Shown here in pieces: positions 54,894-63,080 of a stretch of 64,000 nucleotides of DNA. The notes under the pieces were generated by a model, which did not search any database, was not told the DNA's origin, and was given only the letters and a program-made list of their open reading frames with translations. This DNA is from Streptomyces canus (GTDB taxonomy: Bacteria; Actinomycetota; Actinomycetes; Streptomycetales; Streptomycetaceae), in contig NZ_JAUSYQ010000002.1 in NCBI RefSeq assembly GCF_030816965.1, positions 5,305,501 through 5,369,500 on the forward strand, written 5' to 3'. Within the stretch, counting starts at the first letter, position 1; each line of letters starts with the position of its first letter. The position numbers were made by a program, and so were the translations under genes.

Positions 54894-55399
54894 GTCTCTC
54901 CTCCGTCCCGGGCGCTCGCCCGGCTGCCGTTGCGTGCAGTCTCAGCGTGGGCACGGCCGGGGCCGGTTGGCCTCACCCGACGCGGGTGACCTTGCGGGGG
55001 TTCGGCCCGCGTACGGCGGGGGCGGCGGCTGCCCCGTGCCCGTCGCGGAGGTGACCGCACGGTCCGGGTGCGCGCGCCGGAGTGGCGGACGCGGTGTCAG
55101 ACCCTCGCGGCCGGACGCCACGAAGAGACACGAGATGAGCGATCCGAGCACTGCCCGGTCGCTCACCACCCCTGTCTGCCGGGGTCAGGTCACGGGCGGC
55201 GCTTCCTCCACCAGCATCCCAGCCTCTCCGCCACGACGCGCGTCACACCGGGCCACTGGCCGTTCACCAGCCCTTATGCAGCGAACTGCTCACCGGGAAC
55301 GCGCCTGTCGGGCACCCCGACATGCGCAGCGAACCCAAGAGGACGAGATGGGAGGTGGCCCGACCGGCCGAGCGTGCCGTATCCGGATCGGAGACATCC
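54894..55399. other. Intergenic region, no gene seen
   Basis: About 500 bases between divergent genes. It must hold promoters for the SHOCT gene (minus) and the amphi-Trp gene (plus). Open frames here lack ribosome sites and recognisable proteins. Confidence 0.45.
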
Positions 55400-55783
55400 A
55401 TGAAGGACCTCAAGTTCGAACAGAAGCGCTCCCTGTCCCGCCTTGAGGCGGCTGACCAGCTCACGGCACTCGCGGCCGCGCTGAGGGAAGGCGGGGATGC
55501 CGAACTGGAACTCGGCCCGGGAACGCTGAGCCTGCGGATACCCGACGACCTTCGCAGCGAGATGGAGGTCGAAATCGGTGAGGGGGAGATCGAGCTGGAG
55601 ATCGAGTTCAAGTGGCCGACTGCACCGACCCGGACAGCGCCGTCGCGGACGGACACAGGCACGGATAAAGCAGGCACGGAGAAAGCAGGCACGGAGAAAG
55701 CCACCACGCGCAGGCGCACGCCCGCAAAGTCGGAGCGCAGCGGTACGAGCACCAGCAGAAGCAAAGGCACGAAGGGCCCGTGA
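55400..55783 (+). CDS. amphi-Trp domain protein
   Basis: A 127-residue protein. The first 75 residues are the amphi-Trp domain: FEQKRSLSRLEAADQLTALA, a central ELELGPGTLSLRIPDD strand pair, and a closing IELEIEFKWP with the conserved Trp. The rest is a Thr/Lys/Arg-rich disordered tail partly built from a repeated GTEKA unit. ATG at 55400 is chosen because it begins the domain and has GGAG upstream. Function unknown; may bind nucleic acid or the envelope. Confidence 0.85.
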   Translation: MKDLKFEQKRSLSRLEAADQLTALAAALREGGDAELELGPGTLSLRIPDDLRSEMEVEIGEGEIELEIEFKWPTAPTRTAPSRTDTGTDKAGTEKAGTEKATTRRRTPAKSERSGTSTSRSKGTKGP

Positions 55784-55795
55784 TCCGCTGACGCG

Positions 55796-56632
55796 TCACG
55801 CCGGTTCCGGGACGAAGCGGTGCAACTCGTCGGCTCCGGCATGTACGACGCCGTAGCTGCTCTCCGGCACCTCGTTCCAGGCACCCGGCAGATCACCGAG
55901 GGGCTCGGACACGATGAGACGGGTCTCGTCGGACACTTCCCGCAGGAACGCCAGGTCGGGGTGCAGCTCTCTCAGCGTGTCCACGCGGGTGCTGTAGAAC
56001 AACGACCGGGAAGCGCCCTGGCTCGAGTAGCGGAAGGCCCACAGGCGTTCGCCGTCCGTCACGGCGATGGTCATCTGGACCGGGAACTCCACACCGTGGG
56101 CACGGCCGCTGCGTTCCACCAGTCCCACCATCCGGGCCACGGCGCCCGGCGGATCCTCATCCAGGCCGAAGGTGACCGCCAGGTAGAACATCATCTCCGA
56201 GTCCGTGGTGCCCTCGATGTCGGAGTACAGCCCGGGGTCGACGAGCAGGGACAGCTCGCGACGCATGAGGTGGAAACCTGTGATGGCACCGTTGTGCATC
56301 CACATCCAGCGGCCGTGCCGGAACGGGTGGCAATTCGTCTGCTGCACGGCCGTACCGGTCGACGCCCGAATGTGGGCGAAGAACAACGGAGAGCGGACAT
56401 GATCCGCGATCTCCCTCAGGTTGCGGTTGTTCCAGGCGGGGCCGATGTCCTTGAGCAGGGCTGGGGTGTTGATGTCTTCCTGCGCGTACCACCCGACGCC
56501 GAAACCGTCGCCGTTCGTCGTCTCGACTCCCAGTCGGGAGTGGAGGCTCTGATCGATCAGGGAGTGGGTCGGTCTGTAGAGAATGGTGTCGAGCAGCAGG
56601 GGTGTTCCCGAGTAAGCGAGCCATCGGCACAT
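55796..56632 (-). CDS. Class II glutamine amidotransferase (EgtC/YafJ-like)
   Basis: A 278-residue Ntn-hydrolase. The N-terminal nucleophile Cys2 is in MCRWLAYSG, followed by the family marks NGDGFGVGWY, FAHIRASTGTAVQQTNCHPF and MWMHNGAITGF (oxyanion Asn and Gly). These proteins cleave glutamine or gamma-glutamyl amides. No ergothioneine genes are near, so the substrate is unknown. It converges on the amphi-Trp gene with 12 bases between stops. Confidence 0.92.
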   Translation of the reverse strand: MCRWLAYSGTPLLLDTILYRPTHSLIDQSLHSRLGVETTNGDGFGVGWYAQEDINTPALLKDIGPAWNNRNLREIADHVRSPLFFAHIRASTGTAVQQTNCHPFRHGRWMWMHNGAITGFHLMRRELSLLVDPGLYSDIEGTTDSEMMFYLAVTFGLDEDPPGAVARMVGLVERSGRAHGVEFPVQMTIAVTDGERLWAFRYSSQGASRSLFYSTRVDTLRELHPDLAFLREVSDETRLIVSEPLGDLPGAWNEVPESSYGVVHAGADELHRFVPEPA

Positions 56633-57589
56633 GAGCGATCACCTGTGTTCCTGGCGGCACCTTCGATGAGTCCGCCGATGAGTCCGCCGGTCATCTGGCT
56701 GCTGCACCCCACCCATCCCATTTTCGCCCCCCTCGCCGGGCATCGCCATGCGGACACGGACCGGCCGGTCCATCGCTCCGGCGGTGTCGAACGGGCTCGT
56801 GGGATCCGTTGGCAGGAGGGGGTCCTCGATCCGGCGGCTCAGGATGATGATCAACGCGATCACCAGGGCCTGGAAGCGAAGGTCGCCCGCCGGCCGATGG
56901 CGGAGGTGATGAGTCCTTCTCGACTCCCGGTTGGCCCGAGCAGTGCCGTCGCGGCTGCACACGGATGCCCGGCCCTGCCTTTACGGACGGCTCCGCGACG
57001 TGATCCGCCGGCGCCGACTCACTTCGATCGCCGCATCGCGTGGGCCCAGCGAGGGGGCCCTGCAAGCCCGGGTGGTGTCGTCGAGGGGGACGAAGACCAA
57101 TGTGTCCACGTAGACCGCGTTGAGCACGTCGCTGTTGTGGCCCGTCGGATCGATGACCCGGCGATCGCGCCACTCGATATCCATTGCCTGGATGCCTTCT
57201 CATTCCGACCCGCGCGCCTGACGCGCAGTCTGCAACGACTCCGGCGTAACACGCCGGAGTCGCCCTTCCGGGTGGTTCACGTGAGAGTGAACCGACCCAC
57301 AGCCAATAATACTGCGGACAGTGCGGCACGGCGGATCTTCTGGCGGTGGTCTCCCGTTCCGTCGATCGTGCCGGATGGCCGTCTCTGGCGATAGTTCAGA
57401 TTTTTTCAGAGCCATCCAGCCCATTAAGTATTCCTATGTATTCCGAGGTTCATTCAGTGATTCCGGATAACTCACTCACATAAATCATCGACCGGCACGC
57501 TCCTCAGTAATATGCCAACGCCGGAAACAGGCGATTCTGTGCGACCGGGATCTGCCAAGACTTCATCCGTACAAGGAGTTGGCCCCTCG
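56633..57589. other. Long intergenic region, mostly without gene
   Basis: About 950 bases. A 12-base unit GATGAGTCCGCC is repeated twice at about 56665-56688. Composition becomes A/T-richer from about 57300 to 57500 (ATTTTTTCAGAGCC, TAAGTATTCCTATG), which I take as the promoter region of the ice-binding-like gene. Only one small open frame (next entry) has protein-like features. Confidence 0.5.
56981..57184 (-). CDS. Possible small protein or gene remnant
   Basis: A 67-residue frame that begins MDIEWRDRRVIDPTGHNSDV and LNAVYVDTLVFVPLDDTT, which reads like a real protein for about 38 residues before becoming Arg-rich and random. GAAGG lies 11 bases upstream of ATG. It may be the 5' part of a gene later frameshifted. 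Unrecognised. Confidence 0.3.
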   Translation of the reverse strand: MDIEWRDRRVIDPTGHNSDVLNAVYVDTLVFVPLDDTTRACRAPSLGPRDAAIEVSRRRRITSRSRP

Positions 57590-58918
57590 ATGACGCTGAA
57601 CATTCCTGATGCGCCGCTACGGCGCCCCATGGCGGTGTGGTTCGCGGCGGTGATGGCCGTAGTGATCGCCGCCGCCGTCCTCGCTCTGACGCCGACACGC
57701 GCAAACGCCCTTGCCAGACCCGTTCCCTTGGGCACGGCGGGAAGCTTCGCGGTACTGGCCGGTGCGGCAGTCACCAACACCGGCCCCTCGCGGATCTACG
57801 GTGATCTCGGGGTGAGTCCGAAAACGGCCATCACCGGATTCCCGCCCGGCCTCGTGTACGGGGAGAAGCACTCCGCGGACGCTGTGGCGCTCCAAGCCAA
57901 GCTCGACCTGATCCAGGCATACAACTATGCCGCCGGCCAGTCGGCGGACGTTACGTACCCCAGCGCTCCCGCCCCCGTGGAGCTCGGTGGTAAGAGGCTG
58001 AACCCGGGCGTCTACAAGGCACCCAGCTCCGCGGGTATCACCGGCACGCTGACTCTCGACGCGCACGGCGACTCCAGTGCCGTATGGGTGTTCCAGGTCG
58101 GTTCGACTCTGACGACGGCTTCCGGCAGCAAAGTGTCTCTTGTCAACGGTGCCTCGCCGTGCAACGTGTACTGGCAGATCGGCAGCTCGGCCACCCTCGG
58201 TACCAACTCCGCCTTCGTGGGCACCATCCTGGCCGACACATCGATCACCGTCACCACGGGAGCGACCATTCGCGGCCGGGCGTTGGCCGGCAGCGGTGCG
58301 GTGACGCTGCAAAGCAATACGATCAACCGCAGTGGCTGTCCGGCCGGCGGCACCGGTGGCACCACCGGCGGTCCCACGTCAGGCGGCATCACGGGCGCTA
58401 CCACGGGCGCCGTCATCGGTGGCGTGCCGACGGGTGGCGTTATCGGTGGCGTGCCGACGGGTGGCGTTATCGGTGGCGTGCCGACGGGTGGTGGAACCGG
58501 TGGCGTGCCGACGGGTGGCGGAACCGGTGGCGACCAGGGTGGTGTCATCGGCGGCGTCCTGCCGTCGGGCGGAATCATTGGTGGTGTCCTGGACGGTTCC
58601 GTCGCGGGCACCACATCGGGCGGCACTCCGAGCACCCCCCCGGGCGGCTCGGTCGGTGGTCCGATCGATGGCAACGGCCATGACCACGGCGGGAAGCCCG
58701 ATGACCATGACCACGGCGGGAAGCCCGATGACCAAGGCCCCGGCGGTAAGCCCGATGACCACCACCAGAGTGGCAACCCGGATGACCACCACCAGGGTGG
58801 CAACCCGGATGACCACCACCAGGGTGGGAAGCCGGATGACCACCACCAGGGTGGGAAGCCCGGCAAGGACGAGGGCTATGACAGTGATCATGAAGGCAAC
58901 GACAAGAAGTCTGCCTGA
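57590..58918 (+). CDS. Secreted ice-binding-like (DUF3494) protein with repeat tail
   Basis: A 442-residue exported protein. A signal peptide (about 1-41, VMAVVIAAAVLALTPTRANA) is followed by a DUF3494/ice-binding-like beta-helix at about 42-240: LGTAGSFAVLAGAAVTNTGP, GDLGVSPKTAITGFPPG and VFQVGSTLTT are hallmark strings. The tail is low-complexity: about five VIGGVPTGG units (276-312) and seven nine-residue units with PDDHHQGG (364-427), ending in charged residues. In the family the domain binds ice or serves as an adhesin head; here the role is unknown. The His/Asp-rich tail might bind metal or wall. Confidence 0.85.
   Translation: MTLNIPDAPLRRPMAVWFAAVMAVVIAAAVLALTPTRANALARPVPLGTAGSFAVLAGAAVTNTGPSRIYGDLGVSPKTAITGFPPGLVYGEKHSADAVALQAKLDLIQAYNYAAGQSADVTYPSAPAPVELGGKRLNPGVYKAPSSAGITGTLTLDAHGDSSAVWVFQVGSTLTTASGSKVSLVNGASPCNVYWQIGSSATLGTNSAFVGTILADTSITVTTGATIRGRALAGSGAVTLQSNTINRSGCPAGGTGGTTGGPTSGGITGATTGAVIGGVPTGGVIGGVPTGGVIGGVPTGGGTGGVPTGGGTGGDQGGVIGGVLPSGGIIGGVLDGSVAGTTSGGTPSTPPGGSVGGPIDGNGHDHGGKPDDHDHGGKPDDQGPGGKPDDHHQSGNPDDHHQGGNPDDHHQGGKPDDHHQGGKPGKDEGYDSDHEGNDKKSA
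58415..58530 (+). repeat. 27-bp tandem repeats coding for VIGGVPTGG
   Basis: About four to five near-identical 27-base units (ATCGGTGGCGTGCCGACGGG core) inside the ice-binding-like gene. Confidence 0.85.
58679..58867 (+). repeat. Seven 27-bp tandem repeats coding for PDDHHxxG(G/N)
   Basis: Units begin at 58679, 58706, 58733, 58760, 58787, 58814 and 58841, each 27 bases, graded in sequence from GACCACGGCGGGAAG to CACCAGGGTGGGAAG, in frame within the ice-binding-like gene. Confidence 0.85.
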
Positions 58919-58942
58919 CTCTGTCTGAGCGAGCAGAAAGAG

Positions 58943-58981
58943 CGGCGCGCGGCGGATCATTTTCGATTCCGTCGCGCGCCG
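58943..58981. terminator. Hairpin after the ice-binding-like gene
   Basis: Arms CGGCGCGCGGCGGA and TCCGTCGCGCGCCG pair with one mismatch around an A/T-rich loop. It lies 25 bases past the stop and 24 before the DUF5819 gene. Confidence 0.65.
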
Positions 58982-59004
58982 TTGGCGAATTCTCAGGAGA
59001 AGTG

Positions 59005-59715
59005 ATGAGAGAAGCCAGGATCAGCGCTGAGCCGACAACAGAGCAGAGGGGCGGGGGTCGGGAATTCCCTGAGTGCCAAGAACTGGATGAGAAGCCTTCC
59101 CACATCCTCCAGAAGGCGGGAACGAGTGCTGTCGTGTTCCTGTGTCTGGCGACGGCCCTGGTCCATGTTCTCCTCGTGTTTTTGCACGTGGCGCCACCGA
59201 ACCCGCTCTCCCGGCAATACAGTCGGCAGGTCAATGCCTGGGTGTTCCCGCTGTTCGAGCAGAACTGGCGGCTCTTCGCGCCGGATCCCGAGTCGGTCAA
59301 CCGGCAGATTTCGGCGAGGACCATGCACACCGCCCCGGACGGCAGTGTGCGGGTGAGCGGCTGGTTCGACCTGACCGCCGTCGACAACTCGGCGGTGGAG
59401 CACAACCCCTTCCCGAGCCACACGGCACAGAACACGCTGCGGCGGGCTTGGAGTTCGTACCTCGACACCCACGGTGGTGACGATCAGCCTCGCTCGCAGC
59501 GGGCGCTGATGATCCAGCGGTACCTGACCAACATCGCGGCGGATCGCATCACCGGCCACGGGGGCGGAACCTTCGAGTCCGTGCAGCTGCGGGTGATCAC
59601 GGTGCCCATCGCCCTGCCTGCCGCGGTCGGTGGCCCAGGCTCGGCCGCCGCCGTGCCGAAGCCTGCCGAAACGCGGTATCTGCCCTGGTGGAAGGTGACC
59701 TCCCATGGAAACTGA
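59005..59715 (+). CDS. DUF5819 (SdpA-like) membrane protein
   Basis: A 236-residue protein with a single transmembrane segment at about 40-62 (VFLCLATALVHVLLVFLHVA) and an extracytoplasmic domain opened by FPLFEQNWRLFAPDPESVNR, the DUF5819 signature (FxQxWxLFAPxP). In Bacillus the related SdpA works with the HTTM protein SdpB to mature the SdpC toxin. The next gene is an HTTM protein that overlaps this one by 11 bases, so the pair is of this type. ATG at 59005 is used rather than GTG at 59002 because AGGAG is better spaced. Confidence 0.87.
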   Translation: MREARISAEPTTEQRGGGREFPECQELDEKPSHILQKAGTSAVVFLCLATALVHVLLVFLHVAPPNPLSRQYSRQVNAWVFPLFEQNWRLFAPDPESVNRQISARTMHTAPDGSVRVSGWFDLTAVDNSAVEHNPFPSHTAQNTLRRAWSSYLDTHGGDDQPRSQRALMIQRYLTNIAADRITGHGGGTFESVQLRVITVPIALPAAVGGPGSAAAVPKPAETRYLPWWKVTSHGN

Positions 59716-60772
59716 GCAGACGCGCGCACCGCACCGGATCGGTGAGTTTCTCGCCGTTCTCACCGAGAGGCCGGTCTCCCTCCACGCCGCGGCGGTCCTG
59801 CGCATCGGATACGGCCTTCTCTACCTCGTCTTCCTGCTGCGCGAGTTTCCGCACCGCGACGAGATCTGGGGTCCCGGGTCACCGTGGACGCCGGAACTGG
59901 CCAGGCAGCTGTTCGACCAGACGGGGTGGGCCAGCATCCTCACCCTCTCGGACAGCCGAGCGTACTTCGAGGTCTGTTACGCGTTGGCCCTCGTCACGTC
60001 CGCGCTGTTCATGCTGGGCTGGCGGACCAGAGCGGTGTCCGTGCTGTTCGCTGTCGTGGTGGGCTCGTTCCACGCCAGAGCGATCTTCATGACCGACGGA
60101 GGAGACAACCTGATCCTCCTCATGGCCCTGTACCTCGTCTTCACCGCGTGCGGCAGACGCTGGTCGCTGGATGCGCGCAGAACCTCCCTTCGGGCCTCCG
60201 CGGGCACAACGCCGCGCACACCGATGGCTCTGGGCGCAGAGGAACTCTGTCGATTTCGTCGGACGTTGACGGCGGTACTCCACAACTGCGGCATGTTCGT
60301 CATCGCGGCCCAGGTCTGCTTCCTCTACGGATCCGCGGGTCTGTACAAGGTGCAGGGCGGCTCGTGGGGCAACGGCACCGCCCTCCACTACGTCCTGAAC
60401 CTTGACCTGTTCCGCCCCTGGCCCGAGCTCTCACTCATGGTGGACGAGCACGACGTAATGATCAGCATCGCCTGCTACCTGACGGTGCTGCTGCAGGTCG
60501 CGTTCCCGTTCGTCCTGTTCGGACGGCTCAAGTACCCGGTCCTGACCATGCTGCTGGGCATGCACCTGGGCATCGCCGTCCTCATGGGACTGCCCCTCTT
60601 CTCCGGCGCGATGATCATCGCGGATGCCGTGTTCCTGCCGGACCGCTTCTACCGATCACTGGGACGACTGTGGCGGCGCACTTGCAGGCGGCCAGACGCC
60701 TGGAGCACGGGGGTTCCGCCGGGCGGAGGGCCGGCACTCGTGCCGTCGCAGTCCGTACCGTCGAGCAACTGA
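59705..60772 (+). CDS. HTTM-domain membrane protein (SdpB-like)
   Basis: A 355-residue polytopic protein with at least six transmembrane segments, of the horizontally transferred transmembrane (HTTM) group related to vitamin K-dependent gamma-carboxylase membrane domains. AAAVLRIGYGLLYLVFLLRE, LMALYLVFTACGRRWSLDAR and FLYGSAGLYKVQGGSWGNGT are diagnostic. It works with the DUF5819 partner. No SdpC-like toxin gene is seen beside them; the substrate could be encoded elsewhere. Confidence 0.88.
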   Translation: METEQTRAPHRIGEFLAVLTERPVSLHAAAVLRIGYGLLYLVFLLREFPHRDEIWGPGSPWTPELARQLFDQTGWASILTLSDSRAYFEVCYALALVTSALFMLGWRTRAVSVLFAVVVGSFHARAIFMTDGGDNLILLMALYLVFTACGRRWSLDARRTSLRASAGTTPRTPMALGAEELCRFRRTLTAVLHNCGMFVIAAQVCFLYGSAGLYKVQGGSWGNGTALHYVLNLDLFRPWPELSLMVDEHDVMISIACYLTVLLQVAFPFVLFGRLKYPVLTMLLGMHLGIAVLMGLPLFSGAMIIADAVFLPDRFYRSLGRLWRRTCRRPDAWSTGVPPGGGPALVPSQSVPSSN

Positions 60773-61008
60773 AGGCCTGGTGGTCGAGTGTGTGCCGCAC
60801 AGGCACTCAGGGCCGGTCGGCATTCCCGGGCGGTCCTTGGACGGCTCTCGCCGCGGCAACGAGCAAAGCGCAGCGTGAGTCGTGGGTGCGTGGCACTCGT
60901 GCCCTCGCCCCAGACCGCTGGCCTGGGGCTTCATGAAGAGCGGGTGATGACGATCGAACTCGCGCTCTCAGTCTGGTACGTGATGGCGCTTGCTCGCCGA
61001 GTACCGCG
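60773..61008. other. Intergenic, no gene seen
   Basis: Nothing supportable; part of a 640-base gap before the esterase gene. Confidence 0.4.
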
Positions 61009-61290
61009 TTGGCCTGCGGTAACGCGGGGCCTGGGGTGCGGACGCTGCTCGGCCATCTGCGTGAGGCCGATGTCCCGAGCAGCGAGCCGGAGCGGTTCCG
61101 CTCTCTGGTGATCCGCGTCCTCCGGTATCTCTACCTGGCCGACCAGGCCGATCCCGGTGCTCTCCTGGCGGAGCTCGTACACCGGGACTGGCAGACGTGG
61201 AGGCCTCAGGTCGCCCTCGCCTGCCCGGTGGCGACGGGTCACGAGAAGAAGTGGAGGAGCAGACATGTGTCGCCTGGAGACCATCAGGTG
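61009..61290 (+). pseudogene. Remnant of an unidentified protein gene
   Basis: One frame reads VRTLLGHLREADVPSSEPER, FRSLVIRVLRYLYLADQADP and ALLAELVHRDWQTWRP, which has helical protein composition unlike shadow frames, but has no proper start and drifts into random sequence after about 61255. I read it as a broken gene; identity unknown. Confidence 0.35.
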
Positions 61291-61411
61291 ACCGCTGTCT
61301 GTCAGGTGATGTGTGGGGTCACAGGAAATGATGGGGGGAGCGTCCCGCGAGCGATCAGCCGCCGACCCGCCGCGCGAAACACCCGAACCGCCCCGGAAGG
61401 AATCTCACGCC

Positions 61412-62848
61412 ATGACCGCGACCGCGCCCAAGGCTCCGACTGCACCAGGGGTGCGGTCCTGGTGGGGAATCCCGTTCGCCACCGCCGAGCGGTACCGCCG
61501 CCCCGTGGTCGCGGATTTCGATCCGGACCGCCCCTATGACCGCAAGGGTGTCGTCTCTGTTCAGCCCGGCAGCGGCGACTGGCTCGAAGCGGACAGCGGG
61601 ATGGGCGAGGACTGCCTGAACCTGAACGTGTGGGCTCCCGAGCAGCCGGCCGGGAAGGCACTTCCGGTGGCCGTGTACATCCACGGCGGCGGATTCGAGT
61701 ACGGCGCGAACACGCAGACCACCTCGAACGCCGCCGGTCTCGCCGCGACGGGACGCGTGGTGAGCGTGTCGGTCAACTACCGGCTCGGCGCACTGGGCGC
61801 GCTCTCGCTCTCGCAGTACGGCGGACGGCTCGCCGAGGTCAGCAACCTGGGTCTCCAGGACGTCATCGCCGCGCTTGCCTGGGTCAAGCAGAACATCGCC
61901 TCCTTCGGCGGCGACCCCGACGACGTCACCGTCTTCGGCCACAGCGCCGGCGCCTACTTGGCCCTCGGGCTGCTCGGGGCCGCCTCCGCGGACGGCCTGT
62001 ACCGGCGACTGGCCGGGTTCTCCGGCGCGCCCTCGCGTCTCGTCCCGGCCTGGTGGGCCGAGGAGCTCGCGGAGCGGTTCGTCACCGAACTCGGTGTCGC
62101 GGCCAACCCCGACAAGCTGATCGATCTCGACGCGGCCTCCCTGGTGGCCGCCCTGCACAAGGTCTGCCCGACGGATCTCGGAGTCCGTGGCGGGATGGAC
62201 AACCAGAGCCTCGGCGTCGTCCTGGACGCCGAACAGCCCGGCGGGGTGCTGCGCGCCCACCCCCTGGACGTCCTGGCCTCGGGCTCGCACCGGGACATCG
62301 ACGTACTCCTGAGCACGGCCGGCGACGAGATGGGGTGGTGGGTGGCGAACGACCTCGACCGGTTCGACCCGCACACCGTCGACCGCGTCACCGACGAAGT
62401 CGCCAGGTGGCGCATTCCCCGCTCCCGCGCCAAGAAGATCGTCGACAGCTACGACCAGGGCGGCCGCACCCCTGCCGAGGTCCGCGCCGCGCTCCTGGCG
62501 GACTACATTTTCACGCTCCCCGCAGCCCGCGGCGCTCTGGCCCACGCCGCCGCAGGCGGCAACGCCCATCTTCTCGCGATCGGGCCCGCCGAGGGCGCGC
62601 CCGCCGTGCACGGCACCGAGATGTACGCCCTGGTCGGCCAGGAACAGCCGGGCCGCAGTCCCGAACAGGCCGACCGTGACACGCGTATCCGCGACATCGT
62701 GCTCGACTTCGTCACCGGCGAGCAGACCCGCCTGCGGCCCGCCGTCACGGACCGGCCCACCTCGGGAAGTGTCGGCAACCCTCCCTTCGAGCCCAGCGCC
62801 CACTACCAGGCGGTACTCGACCTGTTCGAGAACATCGCCCGCCCCTGA
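61412..62848 (+). CDS. Type B carboxylesterase
   Basis: A 478-residue alpha/beta-hydrolase. The family marks are WGIPFATAERYRRP near the start, EDCLNLNVWAP, the oxyanion-hole VYIHGGGFEYGA and nucleophile elbow FGHSAGAYLAL with Ser178 (GHSAG rather than the usual GESAG). No signal peptide, so cytosolic. Substrate unknown. ATG at 61412 has GGAAGGAA upstream. The AraC regulator farther on faces it and may control it. Confidence 0.9.
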   Translation: MTATAPKAPTAPGVRSWWGIPFATAERYRRPVVADFDPDRPYDRKGVVSVQPGSGDWLEADSGMGEDCLNLNVWAPEQPAGKALPVAVYIHGGGFEYGANTQTTSNAAGLAATGRVVSVSVNYRLGALGALSLSQYGGRLAEVSNLGLQDVIAALAWVKQNIASFGGDPDDVTVFGHSAGAYLALGLLGAASADGLYRRLAGFSGAPSRLVPAWWAEELAERFVTELGVAANPDKLIDLDAASLVAALHKVCPTDLGVRGGMDNQSLGVVLDAEQPGGVLRAHPLDVLASGSHRDIDVLLSTAGDEMGWWVANDLDRFDPHTVDRVTDEVARWRIPRSRAKKIVDSYDQGGRTPAEVRAALLADYIFTLPAARGALAHAAAGGNAHLLAIGPAEGAPAVHGTEMYALVGQEQPGRSPEQADRDTRIRDIVLDFVTGEQTRLRPAVTDRPTSGSVGNPPFEPSAHYQAVLDLFENIARP

Positions 62849-62883
62849 CGGCCGTCGGACGACAGGGAACAGCGCAGGGCCAC

Positions 62884-63054
62884 CACGGGCTGATCACCTG
62901 GGTTCCCGGTCCCGACATCGCCATCTTCTATGACCACGACGGCCAGTCCATCCCCGTCCCCGGCATCGTCATCCACGGCGAAATCGACTCGGGGGCCGAT
63001 GCCTTCAAGAAGTACGACGGCACGGTCGACGTCACCATCGAGGCCGTCGACTGA
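62884..63054 (+). pseudogene. C-terminal fragment of a cyclophilin-like-fold protein
   Basis: The frame ending at 63054 reads LITWVPGPDIAIFYDHDGQS, GIVIHGEIDSGADAF and KYDGTVDVTIE, which is the closing half of the small cyclophilin-like-fold (DUF-type) proteins of about 120 residues. The N-terminal half is absent and no start codon fits, so it is a remnant. Confidence 0.55.
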
Positions 63055-63080
63055 TACCCGGCCGGAAACCACCGAGATCG

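Noticed and set aside
56639..56962. Minus-strand frame with a hydrophobic run (LRFQALVIALIIILSRR)
   Set aside because: Upstream and downstream parts are Arg/His-rich random sequence, there is no ribosome site, and part of it comes from a 12-bp DNA repeat.
58415..58867. 27-bp direct repeats considered as a CRISPR array
   Set aside because: Units are contiguous without spacers, in frame, and code for low-complexity peptide.
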